A stretch of DNA of 16,747 nt from UBA6244 sp041582875 (lineage in GTDB: Bacteria; Bacteroidota; Bacteroidia; Bacteroidales; F082). Shown here in pieces: positions 7,617-15,675 of the stretch (position 1 is its first letter; each line of letters opens with the position of its first letter). The stretch is from positions 1 to 16,747 of the forward strand of contig JBFHGX010000085.1 in assembly GCA_041582875.1 (NCBI GenBank), in the 5' to 3' direction. Position numbers and translations under genes: made by a program. Under the pieces are notes generated by a model. The model searched no databases. It was not told where the DNA came from and saw nothing but the letters and a program-made list of their open reading frames with translations.

Positions 7617-8465
7617 ATGGATAACGATAGATTATATGGTAGCTTTTCGGATAAAGACTTTAAGCGATTAAGTGTTTTTATTTACGATCACTATGGCATA
7701 AATCTGTATCCAGCAAAAAAAATATTGGTAAAATCCCGAATTAACCGAAGGCTGGCAGCGTTGGGGATGGATTCATACGAGCAATATTGCGACTTCGTTC
7801 TGAATGACGGAAACAATGGTTACGAAGTCATGGAAATGATGGATCGCATAACCACCAATAAAACAGAATTTTTTCGTGAGTCAGACCATTTTGATTTTCT
7901 GTCTAATAATCTACTCCCATCTTACCAAAATAATCATCACAAAAACAATTTACATATTTGGTGTGCAGGATGTTCCAGTGGCGAAGAACCCTATACTCTG
8001 GCAATGGTATTAAGTGAATACAAATTACTCCATCCAGGATTTGATTTTAAAATCATGGCATCCGATATTTCAGCAACCATGCTTCGTCACGCTTCGCGAG
8101 CGGTTTACGACATAAACTGCCTGCACCACATTCCGGTTAAATACAGGAGCAAATACTTACTTAAAAGTAAAAATCCGGAGGAAAAACGTATTCGCATGGC
8201 TCCACAAATCCGAAATAAGGTAAAATTCTTCAGGCACAACCTTATTGATGGTCAATTACCTGTTAACACTGCTTTTGACATCATATTCTGTAGGAATACA
8301 CTGATTTATTTCGATCGCCAAACTCAGGAATCTGTTATTGCCATGTTTTTCAAACATATCACCACTGAAGGTCATCTTTTCTTAGGACATTCAGAATCTC
8401 TTGTCAACATGAACTTTAACGCCCTGCATGTTGCATCCGCTGTTTATAAAAAAATGATTGATTAA
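7617..8465 (+). CDS. cheR: chemoreceptor glutamate methyltransferase CheR
   Basis: The 282 residues have the CheR layout: an all-alpha N-terminal domain (FIYDHYGINLYPAKKILVKSRINRRL), ITTNKTEFFRE, then the SAM-binding Rossmann fold with WCAGCSSGEEPYTLAM from Trp115, and FDIIFCRNTLIYFD with the Asn-Thr-Leu-Ile-Tyr segment typical of CheR. FLGHSESL occurs near the C-terminus. It methylates receptor glutamates using S-adenosylmethionine and opposes CheB. It lies 12 bp after the mcp gene, whose C-terminal pentapeptide could dock its beta subdomain. Length is normal for the family, with no fused TPR domain. Confidence 0.93.
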   Translation: MDNDRLYGSFSDKDFKRLSVFIYDHYGINLYPAKKILVKSRINRRLAALGMDSYEQYCDFVLNDGNNGYEVMEMMDRITTNKTEFFRESDHFDFLSNNLLPSYQNNHHKNNLHIWCAGCSSGEEPYTLAMVLSEYKLLHPGFDFKIMASDISATMLRHASRAVYDINCLHHIPVKYRSKYLLKSKNPEEKRIRMAPQIRNKVKFFRHNLIDGQLPVNTAFDIIFCRNTLIYFDRQTQESVIAMFFKHITTEGHLFLGHSESLVNMNFNALHVASAVYKKMID

Positions 8466-8477
8466 TAATTATCTGCT

Positions 8478-9293
8478 ATGAATGAATTGGAACAACTTAA
8501 AAAGGAAATAGCTCAATTATACGATACCAATACTGAACTGAATAACAAACTCAGGTTAGCTGAATCGCTTAAAAGCAATTTTATCAGCAACATAATGAAC
8601 GAGGTGTACAATCCTTTTAGTGCAATTAAAATGATGGCTGATAACCTGATTCATCTTAATGAAAAAAGCCTTGATCGGATCGTACCAATGGCGGAAACTA
8701 TTTTCAGGGAAGCTGCTCAATTGGATTTTCATTTGCAAAATGTTTTTGCTGCAGCTAAAATTGAAGCAGGACTCGAGTCGGTTCATTTTACAGAGGTTGA
8801 TTTACCACAGCTATTACAGGAAACACTGAATTTCTTTAAGATTCCAATTCAAGATAAACATCTCAAACTGGAGCACAGGATCAATATTAACAATCAAACG
8901 CCTTTTGTTAACGACAGAGATAAAATCGTACTGATGCTTTTAAATTTATTAAGTAACGCCATAAAAAATAGCCCCAACAAAGGGACTATTTCTATTGACA
9001 TTGATTTAAAAGAGGATGTTTTAAATCTAAGTGTTTGTGACGAAGGCCCCGGAATTCCAAAATCAGAAATTGATTTTATTTTTGATCGGTTCAAGCGTGT
9101 TAACCACACAATTAACTCTATTAATGGAGGTACGGGCTTGGGATTGTCGGTGGTTAAAGCCATCGCCGAGTTGTTGGGTGGTGAAATAGAATTAACTACT
9201 GATCACGGTACAAAATTATTCATTTCTATCCCAGGTAATAATGCACATCCATTAGTAGACGACGACCCATTTCCTGAAGATGAATTATTTTAA
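8478..9293 (+). CDS. cytosolic histidine-kinase-like protein lacking the phospho-acceptor His
   Basis: A 271-residue protein with no membrane segment or sensor domain. Residues 1-32 are a coiled coil, followed by a HisKA-like helical hairpin. The H box, usually [S]HE[IL]R[TN]P, reads MNEVYNP here: Asn41 (codon AAC at 8598-8600) replaces the histidine and Tyr replaces the Arg. The GHKL ATPase domain looks complete: N box LLNLLSNAIKNS with Asn160, G1 DEGPGIP from Asp188, F box FDRFKR, and G2 GGTGLGLS from Gly217. It could bind ATP and phosphorylate or dephosphorylate a partner, or act as an allosteric pseudokinase, as with Caulobacter DivL, which has Tyr in place of His. It is tightly packed between cheR (12 bp) and cheD (6 bp). 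The acidic tail ends DPFPEDELF. Confidence 0.85.
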   Translation: MNELEQLKKEIAQLYDTNTELNNKLRLAESLKSNFISNIMNEVYNPFSAIKMMADNLIHLNEKSLDRIVPMAETIFREAAQLDFHLQNVFAAAKIEAGLESVHFTEVDLPQLLQETLNFFKIPIQDKHLKLEHRININNQTPFVNDRDKIVLMLLNLLSNAIKNSPNKGTISIDIDLKEDVLNLSVCDEGPGIPKSEIDFIFDRFKRVNHTINSINGGTGLGLSVVKAIAELLGGEIELTTDHGTKLFISIPGNNAHPLVDDDPFPEDELF

Positions 9294-9299
9294 CCGAAT

Positions 9300-9773
9300 A
9301 TGATAAGTCCACCTAAGTTTTATTTACTGCCCGGTGCCATCAAATGCTCGAAAAGCCCATTGGAAATAACCACAATTTTAGGTTCATGCGTTTCAGTATG
9401 TTTATGGGACAGTACATTAAAAATAGGAGGAATGAACCATTTTATGATGCCTCTATGGAATGGTGATGGATTGGCCTCTCCAAAATATGGTAATATTGCC
9501 ATCGAAAAATTAATTTTTAACATGTTACATTTAGGATCAATTCGAGAGAATATAGTGGCAAAAGTTTTTGGTGGGGCAGCTGTACTCAACGCATGCGATG
9601 GGCTATTTCATATAGGCGAACGAAACATTCAAATCCAGGAGGAGCTGTTGAGACAAGAAAGAATTAATGTGGTGGCATCTAGTCTTGGAGGCACTGTTGG
9701 AAGGAAACTCATCTTCGAAACACAGACAGGACTAGTGAAAATGAAGTATATTAACAAAACCCAAACACCATGA
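9300..9773 (+). CDS. cheD: chemoreceptor glutamine deamidase CheD
   Basis: The 157 residues show the CheD core ITTILGSCVSVCLWD...GGMNHFMMP. By comparison with Thermotoga CheD the catalytic set is Thr24, Cys30 and His47, all present. Further conserved features are KYGNIAIEKLI and VAKVFGGAAVL. CheD converts selected receptor glutamines to glutamates so that they can be methylated, and in many bacteria it also partners CheC. No cheC is visible here, so only the receptor-modifying role is supported. It overlaps cheB by four bases (ATGA), implying translational coupling. Confidence 0.92.
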   Translation: MISPPKFYLLPGAIKCSKSPLEITTILGSCVSVCLWDSTLKIGGMNHFMMPLWNGDGLASPKYGNIAIEKLIFNMLHLGSIRENIVAKVFGGAAVLNACDGLFHIGERNIQIQEELLRQERINVVASSLGGTVGRKLIFETQTGLVKMKYINKTQTP

Positions 9774-10831
9774 TTGAAAAAAGAAAAATAAAGGTATTGG
9801 TGGTTGATGATTCAGCCCTAATCAGGCAAACTTTATTAAAAGTGTTTTCATCCATGCCTGGAATTGAGGTTATTGCAACTGCTTCAGATCCATACATTGC
9901 GGTTCAAAAAATTAAAACCGAAAAACCAGATGTAATCACTTTGGATATTCAAATGCCACGAATGGATGGTCTTACCTTCCTGAAAAAGATCATGTCACAA
10001 CATCCAATTCCCGTAGTCATCATTTCAAGCCTGACAAAAAAAGAAAGTCAAATTGCACTTGATGCATTTAATTATGGTGCCATTTGTGTTTTGGAAAAAC
10101 CGGCGATGAGTAACGAACTTTTACATGAGCAATGGAAGAACGATTTACGTGAAGCCATTGAGACTGCAGCCGACTCAAAAGCATCGAGCAAACTAATTAA
10201 ATCGTATCAAAAACCTGTTGTAGCACATGTAAATAATGAAATTGAACGACCAAAGAGTAAAGTATGCAAATCAATAATACTTATAGGATCATCAGCGGGA
10301 GGAACCGAAGTCATACATAGTATTCTTTCGCAGCTAAGTAAAAATACAGCACCAATATTAATCGTTCAGCATATGCCAGAAATTTTTACCACATCCTATG
10401 CGCAACGATTAAACGAATGCAGCAAACTGGAGGTAAAAGAGGCAGAGGTTGGAGATATTATCCGAACAGGACATGTTTTATTAGCTCCTGGCGATTTTCA
10501 CATGGAAATTAGAAACAATGGGTTTGATTATTTTGTTGATTTAAATAAAAAGGAAAAAGTAAACCGGCATCGCCCTTCGGTTGACACCTTGTTTTCGTCA
10601 GCATTGTCCTTGAGCGGAATTCAAATTATGGCGATTATCTTGTCGGGCATGGGAAACGATGGAGCTACTGCCATGTTAGAACTAAAAAAGGCAGGAGCCA
10701 TTACCATCGCGCAAAGCGAAGATTCTGCCATCGTATATGGAATGCCCAAAGAGGCGGTCAAATTGGGAGCCGCCGACTACTCATTGTCTATTAGGAATAT
10801 TGTAGATCGAATTAAAAACTTTTCTATTTGA
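9770..10831 (+). CDS. cheB: chemotaxis response regulator protein-glutamate methylesterase CheB
   Basis: A 353-residue protein with an N-terminal receiver (Asp13/Asp14, phospho-acceptor Asp59 in ITLDIQMP, KPAM near the end). A ~45-residue linker leads to the methylesterase domain with its Ser-His-Asp triad: Ser175 in LIGSSAGGTEVI, His201 in VQHMP and Asp297 in SGMGNDGA. Phosphorylation by CheA would relieve inhibition by the receiver, so the enzyme removes methyl groups from the receptor in feedback. It overlaps cheD by four bases. The end of this gene also contains the TTTG of the promoter for the next gene. Confidence 0.94.
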   Translation: MIEKRKIKVLVVDDSALIRQTLLKVFSSMPGIEVIATASDPYIAVQKIKTEKPDVITLDIQMPRMDGLTFLKKIMSQHPIPVVIISSLTKKESQIALDAFNYGAICVLEKPAMSNELLHEQWKNDLREAIETAADSKASSKLIKSYQKPVVAHVNNEIERPKSKVCKSIILIGSSAGGTEVIHSILSQLSKNTAPILIVQHMPEIFTTSYAQRLNECSKLEVKEAEVGDIIRTGHVLLAPGDFHMEIRNNGFDYFVDLNKKEKVNRHRPSVDTLFSSALSLSGIQIMAIILSGMGNDGATAMLELKKAGAITIAQSEDSAIVYGMPKEAVKLGAADYSLSIRNIVDRIKNFSI

Positions 10832-10858
10832 AACAGTAAGAATAAAAGACTATTTTTG
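10827..10858 (+). promoter_or_regulatory. Bacteroidota-type promoter for the hybrid kinase gene
   Basis: TTTG (10827-10830, overlapping the cheB end) is followed after 20 nt by TATTTTTG (10851-10858), a perfect TAnnTTTG. The gene start at 10884 lies 25 nt further on. The same N20 spacing recurs at the J-domain and corA promoters, which supports it. The hybrid kinase may therefore be transcribed independently of the che cluster as well as by read-through. Confidence 0.6.
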
Positions 10859-10883
10859 AACCACGAGGCTAAAAATCTTTCGC

Positions 10884-12452
10884 ATGAAAACTGAGAATAA
10901 ACCACGTATATTGATTGTTGACGACATCAAGTCAAGTTTATTGAGCATGAAGTCTACACTTAGCGAAAGTGGTGTATATCAAATTGCTACCGCTGACAAT
11001 GGTCATTCTGCTCTCAAAAAAGCACAAGCCCAAAAGCTTGACTTGATTCTGCTTGATGTGGTTATGCCTGATATTTCAGGATTTGATGTATGCAGAAAGC
11101 TTAAAGAAATGCCAACCACCTGCGATATCCCTGTTATTTTTTTAACCTCAAAAAACGATCCTGAAAGCATAATCGAAGGTTTTAATTGCGGTGCTGTAGA
11201 CTATGTGCATAAACCTTTTGTTAAAGAAGAACTATTGGCCAGAGCCCGCGTACATATTGACCTGAACCGTATTACCAAACAGTTGACAGAAGCCAAAGAA
11301 AAAGCAGAACTAGCTACCAATGCCAAATCGTTGTTTCTGGCCAATATGTCGCACGAAATCCGAACTCCTATGAACGGAGTTATTGGAATGGTGGAAGCCC
11401 TTAAGGAAACAGACCTCAATGAAGATCAAATGGAATACCTTAATATTATTGATATTTCAAGCGAAAATTTGCTTGGAGTGGTCAATGATATTTTGGATTT
11501 CTCGAAAGTGGAAGCCGGACAAATAGAATTAGAACAAATCACTTTTAATGTCCGAAAGATCATTAAGGATGTAGTGAAAATGCTTAAGTTTAAATCAGAT
11601 CAACAAAATCTGAAATTAGACTACGTTGTAGCTGAAGATGTGCCAGCCTTTGTAATTGGAGATCCGACTCGGATAAAGCAAATATTGATTAACCTGGTAA
11701 ATAATGCGATCAAATTTACAGCTGAAGGTAACATTAGCATTAAAGTAAATCTTTTGGAGAGGCTTGAAAATGAAGTAAAACTTGAAATGCGCGTAACAGA
11801 TACTGGTATTGGAATTTCTGATACCGTAAAAGGCAACCTGTTTAAGTCGTTTACTCAAGCTGATGCTTCTACAACACGTAAATTTGGAGGAACCGGACTG
11901 GGGTTAGCCATATCAAAAAGCCTCACCAATATTATGCATGGCGAAATCGGTGTAGATAGTGTGTTAGGCCAAGGTTCAACCTTTTGGTTTAATGTCCTTT
12001 TAGGTAAAGTGAGCGAGACATATAACGCCGAAGAAAGTAGTAGTCAGTCAACAAATAGAGTTCACCGCAGCCTCAATTTGCTTTTAGCAGAGGACAATGC
12101 TATTAATCAAAGAGTAGCCCGTTTTGTTATTGAGAAACTAGGCCACAAACTAGACATTGCCGAAAATGGAGTAGTTGCAGTTGAGAAATTTCAACAAAAT
12201 AATTACGACATCATTTTCATGGACATTCAAATGCCTGTAATGGATGGGCTAACTGCTACTGAAACTATTAGAAATATTGAACTAGAGAGTGGAGCTACTA
12301 TAAAAATTCCAATCGTGGCCATGACAGCAAATACCATGAAAGGCGACAAGGAAAAATTTTTGAAGGCCGGCATGAATGATTATGTAGGTAAACCATTCAA
12401 ATCAGAAGAGTTATCCAGAATCATTTGTAAAATTGTATCCACTACCAAGTAA
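10884..12452 (+). CDS. hybrid sensor kinase, REC-HisKA-HATPase-REC
   Basis: A soluble 522-residue protein. Receiver 1 (~7-125) has Asp13/Asp14, Asp58 (LILLDVVMP) and KPF. A coiled coil (~135-152) is followed by HisKA with His157 in ANMSHEIRTPMNG. The ATPase domain has NLVNNAIKFT, DTGIGIS, FKSFTQAD and GGTGLGLAIS. Receiver 2 (~393-515) has AEDN, Asp447 (IIFMDIQMP) and KPF. It has no PAS, GAF or membrane sensor, so its input is probably phosphorylation of receiver 1, for instance by CheA or another HPt source. It lacks both a C-terminal HPt domain and a DNA-binding output. The gap to cheB is 52 bp, holding its own promoter. All catalytic residues appear intact, in contrast to the His-less kinase upstream. 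Confidence 0.9.
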   Translation: MKTENKPRILIVDDIKSSLLSMKSTLSESGVYQIATADNGHSALKKAQAQKLDLILLDVVMPDISGFDVCRKLKEMPTTCDIPVIFLTSKNDPESIIEGFNCGAVDYVHKPFVKEELLARARVHIDLNRITKQLTEAKEKAELATNAKSLFLANMSHEIRTPMNGVIGMVEALKETDLNEDQMEYLNIIDISSENLLGVVNDILDFSKVEAGQIELEQITFNVRKIIKDVVKMLKFKSDQQNLKLDYVVAEDVPAFVIGDPTRIKQILINLVNNAIKFTAEGNISIKVNLLERLENEVKLEMRVTDTGIGISDTVKGNLFKSFTQADASTTRKFGGTGLGLAISKSLTNIMHGEIGVDSVLGQGSTFWFNVLLGKVSETYNAEESSSQSTNRVHRSLNLLLAEDNAINQRVARFVIEKLGHKLDIAENGVVAVEKFQQNNYDIIFMDIQMPVMDGLTATETIRNIELESGATIKIPIVAMTANTMKGDKEKFLKAGMNDYVGKPFKSEELSRIICKIVSTTK

Positions 12453-12776
12453 AAAAGGAGGCTGCATCCGATCCTGATTTTAAGGTGTTAATATGATGTA
12501 AAAAAAGTGTTTTGTGTAGCAGATTCCTTTTTTTTGCATTGATCATTCATGGAAATCAAATGAGTCAATAATCGTTCAATGCTCTCTTAACCTTGAATTA
12601 TTAAATACATTTTTTATGGTTATTGGTGTTAACATCATATTTGGCATGAAAGAGATAATTGTTTTTTCCAGGCATTACTTTGACTGATCTAATTGCTGAA
12701 AACCAAATGATTTCCCTGATATTGGCATTACTTAATATTTAACCTATATTTGGAATTGTATTGAATTAAGAAAAAA
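12453..12776. other. non-coding gap after the che cluster
   Basis: No gene is seen. A T8 run occurs around 12528-12536 but has no good GC stem before it, and AGGA/TCCT around 12458-12475 gives only a four-pair stem, so I see no clear terminator for the cluster. The right end holds the corA promoter. Confidence 0.5.
12721..12752 (+). promoter_or_regulatory. promoter of the corA-type gene
   Basis: TATATTTG (12745-12752) matches TAnnTTTG exactly. ATTG (12721-12724) lies 20 nt upstream at the -33 position. The ATG at 12777 is 25 nt after the -7 box, the same geometry as the hybrid kinase promoter. The promoter seems to have been kept even though the gene is broken. Confidence 0.5.
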
Positions 12777-13841
12777 ATGGCTAGGTTTATAAAAAAACGA
12801 AAAACAGAAATCGGGGTTTCTCCTGATGAATTGTTGTTTCGAGGCAAACAAAAGTCTGATGAAATTACGTTACGAATTATTGACTATGATGCAAATAATT
12901 TAGAGGAAAATGCAATAAATTAGGTTCAAGAAGCCCTTGGGTTTCAAGAAAAAAACACAGTTACTTGGCTCAATGTAGATGGACTACATGATGCATCTAT
13001 CATGGATGAAATCTCCAAAGGATTTAATCTTGACAGCCTTATCCTTGCCGAGATAATGAACACAGGCATCAGACCTAAGGTTGTAGAGTATCAAAACTGT
13101 GTTTTTATCTCGATAAAAATGCTTCAACAAGACGCTGTTGCAGATATAATTAGCATTGAAAACCTAAGCTTAATCATTACCAAATCTGTACTTATTTCAT
13201 TTCAAGAGAGAAAAGGCGATGTTTTTGAGCCAGTTAGAGAGCGAATTAGAAAACAAAAAAAGAGAATTCGAAATTCAGGAACAGACTACTTGGCATTCGC
13301 ATTACTTGACATTGTTATTGACAATTACATTTATGTTATCAGCGGTCTGGGGGAGAAAATTGAAGGCCTTGAAGATGACCTGGCCTTGGAGCCAAAACAA
13401 TCGCTAATTAATGAAATTAATAAGTTCAAACGCGAATTGAACTTTTTAAGAAAAAGTATAAAACCTGCAAAAGAAATGATTTTGGCTCTATCTAAAATCG
13501 AATCCGATTTAATAGATGAAGGTACTTATGTACACTTTAAAGTACTGCAGGACAATATCAATCAAGCAAGCGACTCTTCGGATAGCTACAGAGAAATATT
13601 GTCTGATCAACTTAACATTTATCATACAACAATCAGCAGTAAATTGAATGACATCATGAAATTCCTGACCATTTTTTCTGTGATTTTCATACCCTTTACT
13701 TTTATTGCCGGAATATATGGAACCAAATTTGATGTAGTTCCAGAACTGCATTATGAACATAGCTATTTTATAATGTGGGGAGTTATGTTATCAGTAGCTA
13801 TTGGAATGCTGATCTATTTCAGAAAAAGAAAATGGTTCTAA
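12777..13841 (+). pseudogene. corA: CorA-family divalent-cation transporter with in-frame TAG and altered GMN motif
   Basis: From ATG 12777 the frame reads as an ordinary CorA N-terminus (MARFIKKRKTEIGVSPDELL ... LRIIDYDANN). It meets TAG at 12921-12923 (codon 49) and continues in the same frame through TVTWLNVDGLHD to the stop at 13839-13841. Full length would be 354 codons, close to the usual ~350. The helical cytoplasmic domain and two C-terminal membrane helices are present, with TM1 at ~294-314. The signature that normally reads YGMN is YGTK here (Gly315-Thr316-Lys317), followed by VPEL as in the family. GMN is essential for Mg2+ selection and gating in characterised CorA proteins. The TAG and the changed motif together suggest decay. 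Initiation at ATG 13002 would give a 279-residue product missing part of the N-terminal domain. Confidence 0.82.
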
Positions 13842-13988
13842 AGATTAGCATCCATTATTATATGGTAACATTTTGCATGTCTGCATGAAAACTCGATTCA
13901 TCTTTGTGTCTCCGGTAAAAAACATCATAGGTGGTCATTGATTTAATTAAATCAAGAGGTTGAGGTTATTGCTTACACCTAAAAGCAA

Positions 13989-14023
13989 AAAACCACCGTA
14001 AATCAAGTGTTTACGGTGGTTTT
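13989..14023. terminator. strong hairpin terminator, probably bidirectional
   Basis: AAAACCACCGTAAA (13989-14002) pairs perfectly over 14 bp with TTTACGGTGGTTTT (14010-14023), leaving a 7-nt loop. The plus strand continues T-rich (TCTTCTTT at 14023-14030). The A-rich left flank (13981-13992) gives a T tract on the minus strand. It ends transcription about 150 bp after the corA-type gene and insulates the gene at 14325. Confidence 0.82.
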
Positions 14024-14298
14024 CTTCTTTATGCTTTGGTGTTAAGCGGAGAGTAAGGAACCAAAACCCATTCCCAAAACAAACTCACCTCCAAACAATT
14101 AAAAAAGCCTAAAAAATAACTACCCCCGAATAAGACACCTGTCTCATTGCATTACAATACCATGAAATGAACTCTATTGCCTCTCAAAGGTACAAAAAAT
14201 ACCCAAATAAACTCCCGAACCGACCCCAATAATCACAAAAATTCCCAGCCAAATAACACTTTTCAATAGCAAACGCCTGCAAATTCAACCTTCTTTTT

Positions 14299-14306
14299 TA
14301 TTTTTG
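14299..14306 (+). promoter_or_regulatory. -7-like promoter element of the 14325 gene
   Basis: TATTTTTG (14299-14306) fits TAnnTTTG and lies 18 nt before the ATG at 14325. No good TTTG is found 19-20 nt upstream; the -33 region only offers CTG near 14277. Weaker than the other promoters in the window. Confidence 0.4.
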
Positions 14307-14324
14307 CCGCAAACCTAAAAATAC

Positions 14325-15641
14325 ATGAAATATGAACTGGCGACAGTTGAGAAAGAAATCAGTCCAGAAAACCTAAATGATACCTTCCACAACAAGCCCA
14401 ACCTAAAAATTAATAAAATCAATATCAATGAATCAATTCAATTTCTTAACATCCCGATAGTGCAGTTAGCACATTATCAGTATATTCTTGCAAATTTCTC
14501 AAATCTCTTTACAAGTGAGCGATATCGAATCTTTAAAGCCCTTAAAGATTTCAAGATTCTTGGTAAGTCAGGAAACAGTAATTACATTATCATTAACTAC
14601 CAAGGCTTGCTGAATCTTTACGATGAAAACGACACTCAGGTGCCGGAAGACATCGTAGATTCCGATTTCCGTTTCCACGACGATATCAAAGAAAATATCA
14701 CCCGGCAAATCAAACACAGCCTTCAGATCCAGTTTGTACTCCCGTTAAAATCCATGATCGAAGATGAATTCCGAGAGATCCTCATTGCCGAAGGATACCT
14801 CGATTCACCCGAAAAGAGCTTCTTCGACGCCATCAGGACAAGCGAAATAGTGATTGAACACCAAAGCGCTACCAAAACAACAAAAGCCAAGACAAGAAAC
14901 AATACAAGTCCATACAGGATTCGGTTCAACTCCTATAATTCAATCGACGCATATCAGTCTTACCTGGCCATCCTGTTCGAAGATTTCAAAAAGTCAATTC
15001 AGCAGCATTATCCTGTGGCGGTCAATCACCTGGCCGACCTGGAGAAATTGTCCGCTCACAAATGCACACTCAGGGAAGTCTTTGCCCGATTTCACCAAGA
15101 CCCCTCAAAACTAACCAGAGAGATCCCATGCCCCCTTTTCTCCAAAATGGATGCATTGGTCAACTTAGAACAGGAACTCCCTCCAGGACTTTCTCCTGAA
15201 GATATTGACGCACTCCATTGCTCGCTCAATAAGTTTACCACCGCTCAATATCATTTTACTAAAAATGCCATCGAGCTCATCGACCAGCGCATTGAATTGG
15301 TCATGTTCTCGGGGTCATCAAACCAAGCATCAGAATCAACTGTGTCTGTTGTCCAGGATTCCTCTTTACTAAAATTCAAATCCCATTTGTCGGTACCTCA
15401 GTTGGCTTATTTGTTTAGGTGTTTACATGCGGAACAGGGGATCCTCCATGAGAAAACCAAAGCTGGACTATTCAGGAAAATAGCAGCCTATTTCACCTCA
15501 TCCCGAAAAGACCATATTTCAGTAGATTCAATTCGTAACAATTTCAATATCCCGGAAGAAAATGCCATCGAATTCTGGATTGAGAAATTCACTCATTTGA
15601 TGCAAACAGCCAAAAAAGACAGGGAAAACTTTAGACGGTAA
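14325..15641 (+). CDS. uncharacterised 438-residue protein with RteC-like helical C-terminus (tentative)
   Basis: I do not recognise the family with confidence. The protein is soluble, with no signal peptide or membrane helix. Residues ~55-100 look like a small alpha/beta or winged-helix-like unit (SERYRIFKALKDFKILGKSG...IINYQGL). A charged middle carries a basic patch around 185-195. The last ~75 residues (LSVPQLAYLFRCLHAEQGIL ... SVDSIRNNFNIPEENAIEFW) resemble the helical C-terminal region seen in RteC-like and other proteins of Bacteroidota integrative elements. Its codons are richer in C and G than those of the che genes, and repeat-rich DNA lies to its right, so recent transfer is possible. 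ATG 14325 is chosen because it follows the -7-like box closely. A regulatory or element-associated role is only a guess. Confidence 0.6.
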   Translation: MKYELATVEKEISPENLNDTFHNKPNLKINKININESIQFLNIPIVQLAHYQYILANFSNLFTSERYRIFKALKDFKILGKSGNSNYIIINYQGLLNLYDENDTQVPEDIVDSDFRFHDDIKENITRQIKHSLQIQFVLPLKSMIEDEFREILIAEGYLDSPEKSFFDAIRTSEIVIEHQSATKTTKAKTRNNTSPYRIRFNSYNSIDAYQSYLAILFEDFKKSIQQHYPVAVNHLADLEKLSAHKCTLREVFARFHQDPSKLTREIPCPLFSKMDALVNLEQELPPGLSPEDIDALHCSLNKFTTAQYHFTKNAIELIDQRIELVMFSGSSNQASESTVSVVQDSSLLKFKSHLSVPQLAYLFRCLHAEQGILHEKTKAGLFRKIAAYFTSSRKDHISVDSIRNNFNIPEENAIEFWIEKFTHLMQTAKKDRENFRR

Positions 15642-15675
15642 GAAACATAAAAATCAGTGTTCTATTTTCTCCCCA

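Larger units (their letters stand above)
13842..14324. other. non-coding gap with terminator and downstream promoter
   Basis: No gene is supported in these 483 bases. The region holds the 14-bp terminator hairpin at 13989-14023 and a -7-like box just before the next gene. The rest is AC-rich sequence with no repeat I can identify. Confidence 0.55.

Noticed and set aside
12453..12540. Terminator for the che cluster
   Set aside because: A T8 run exists but there is no stable stem immediately before it; the best stem nearby has four pairs.
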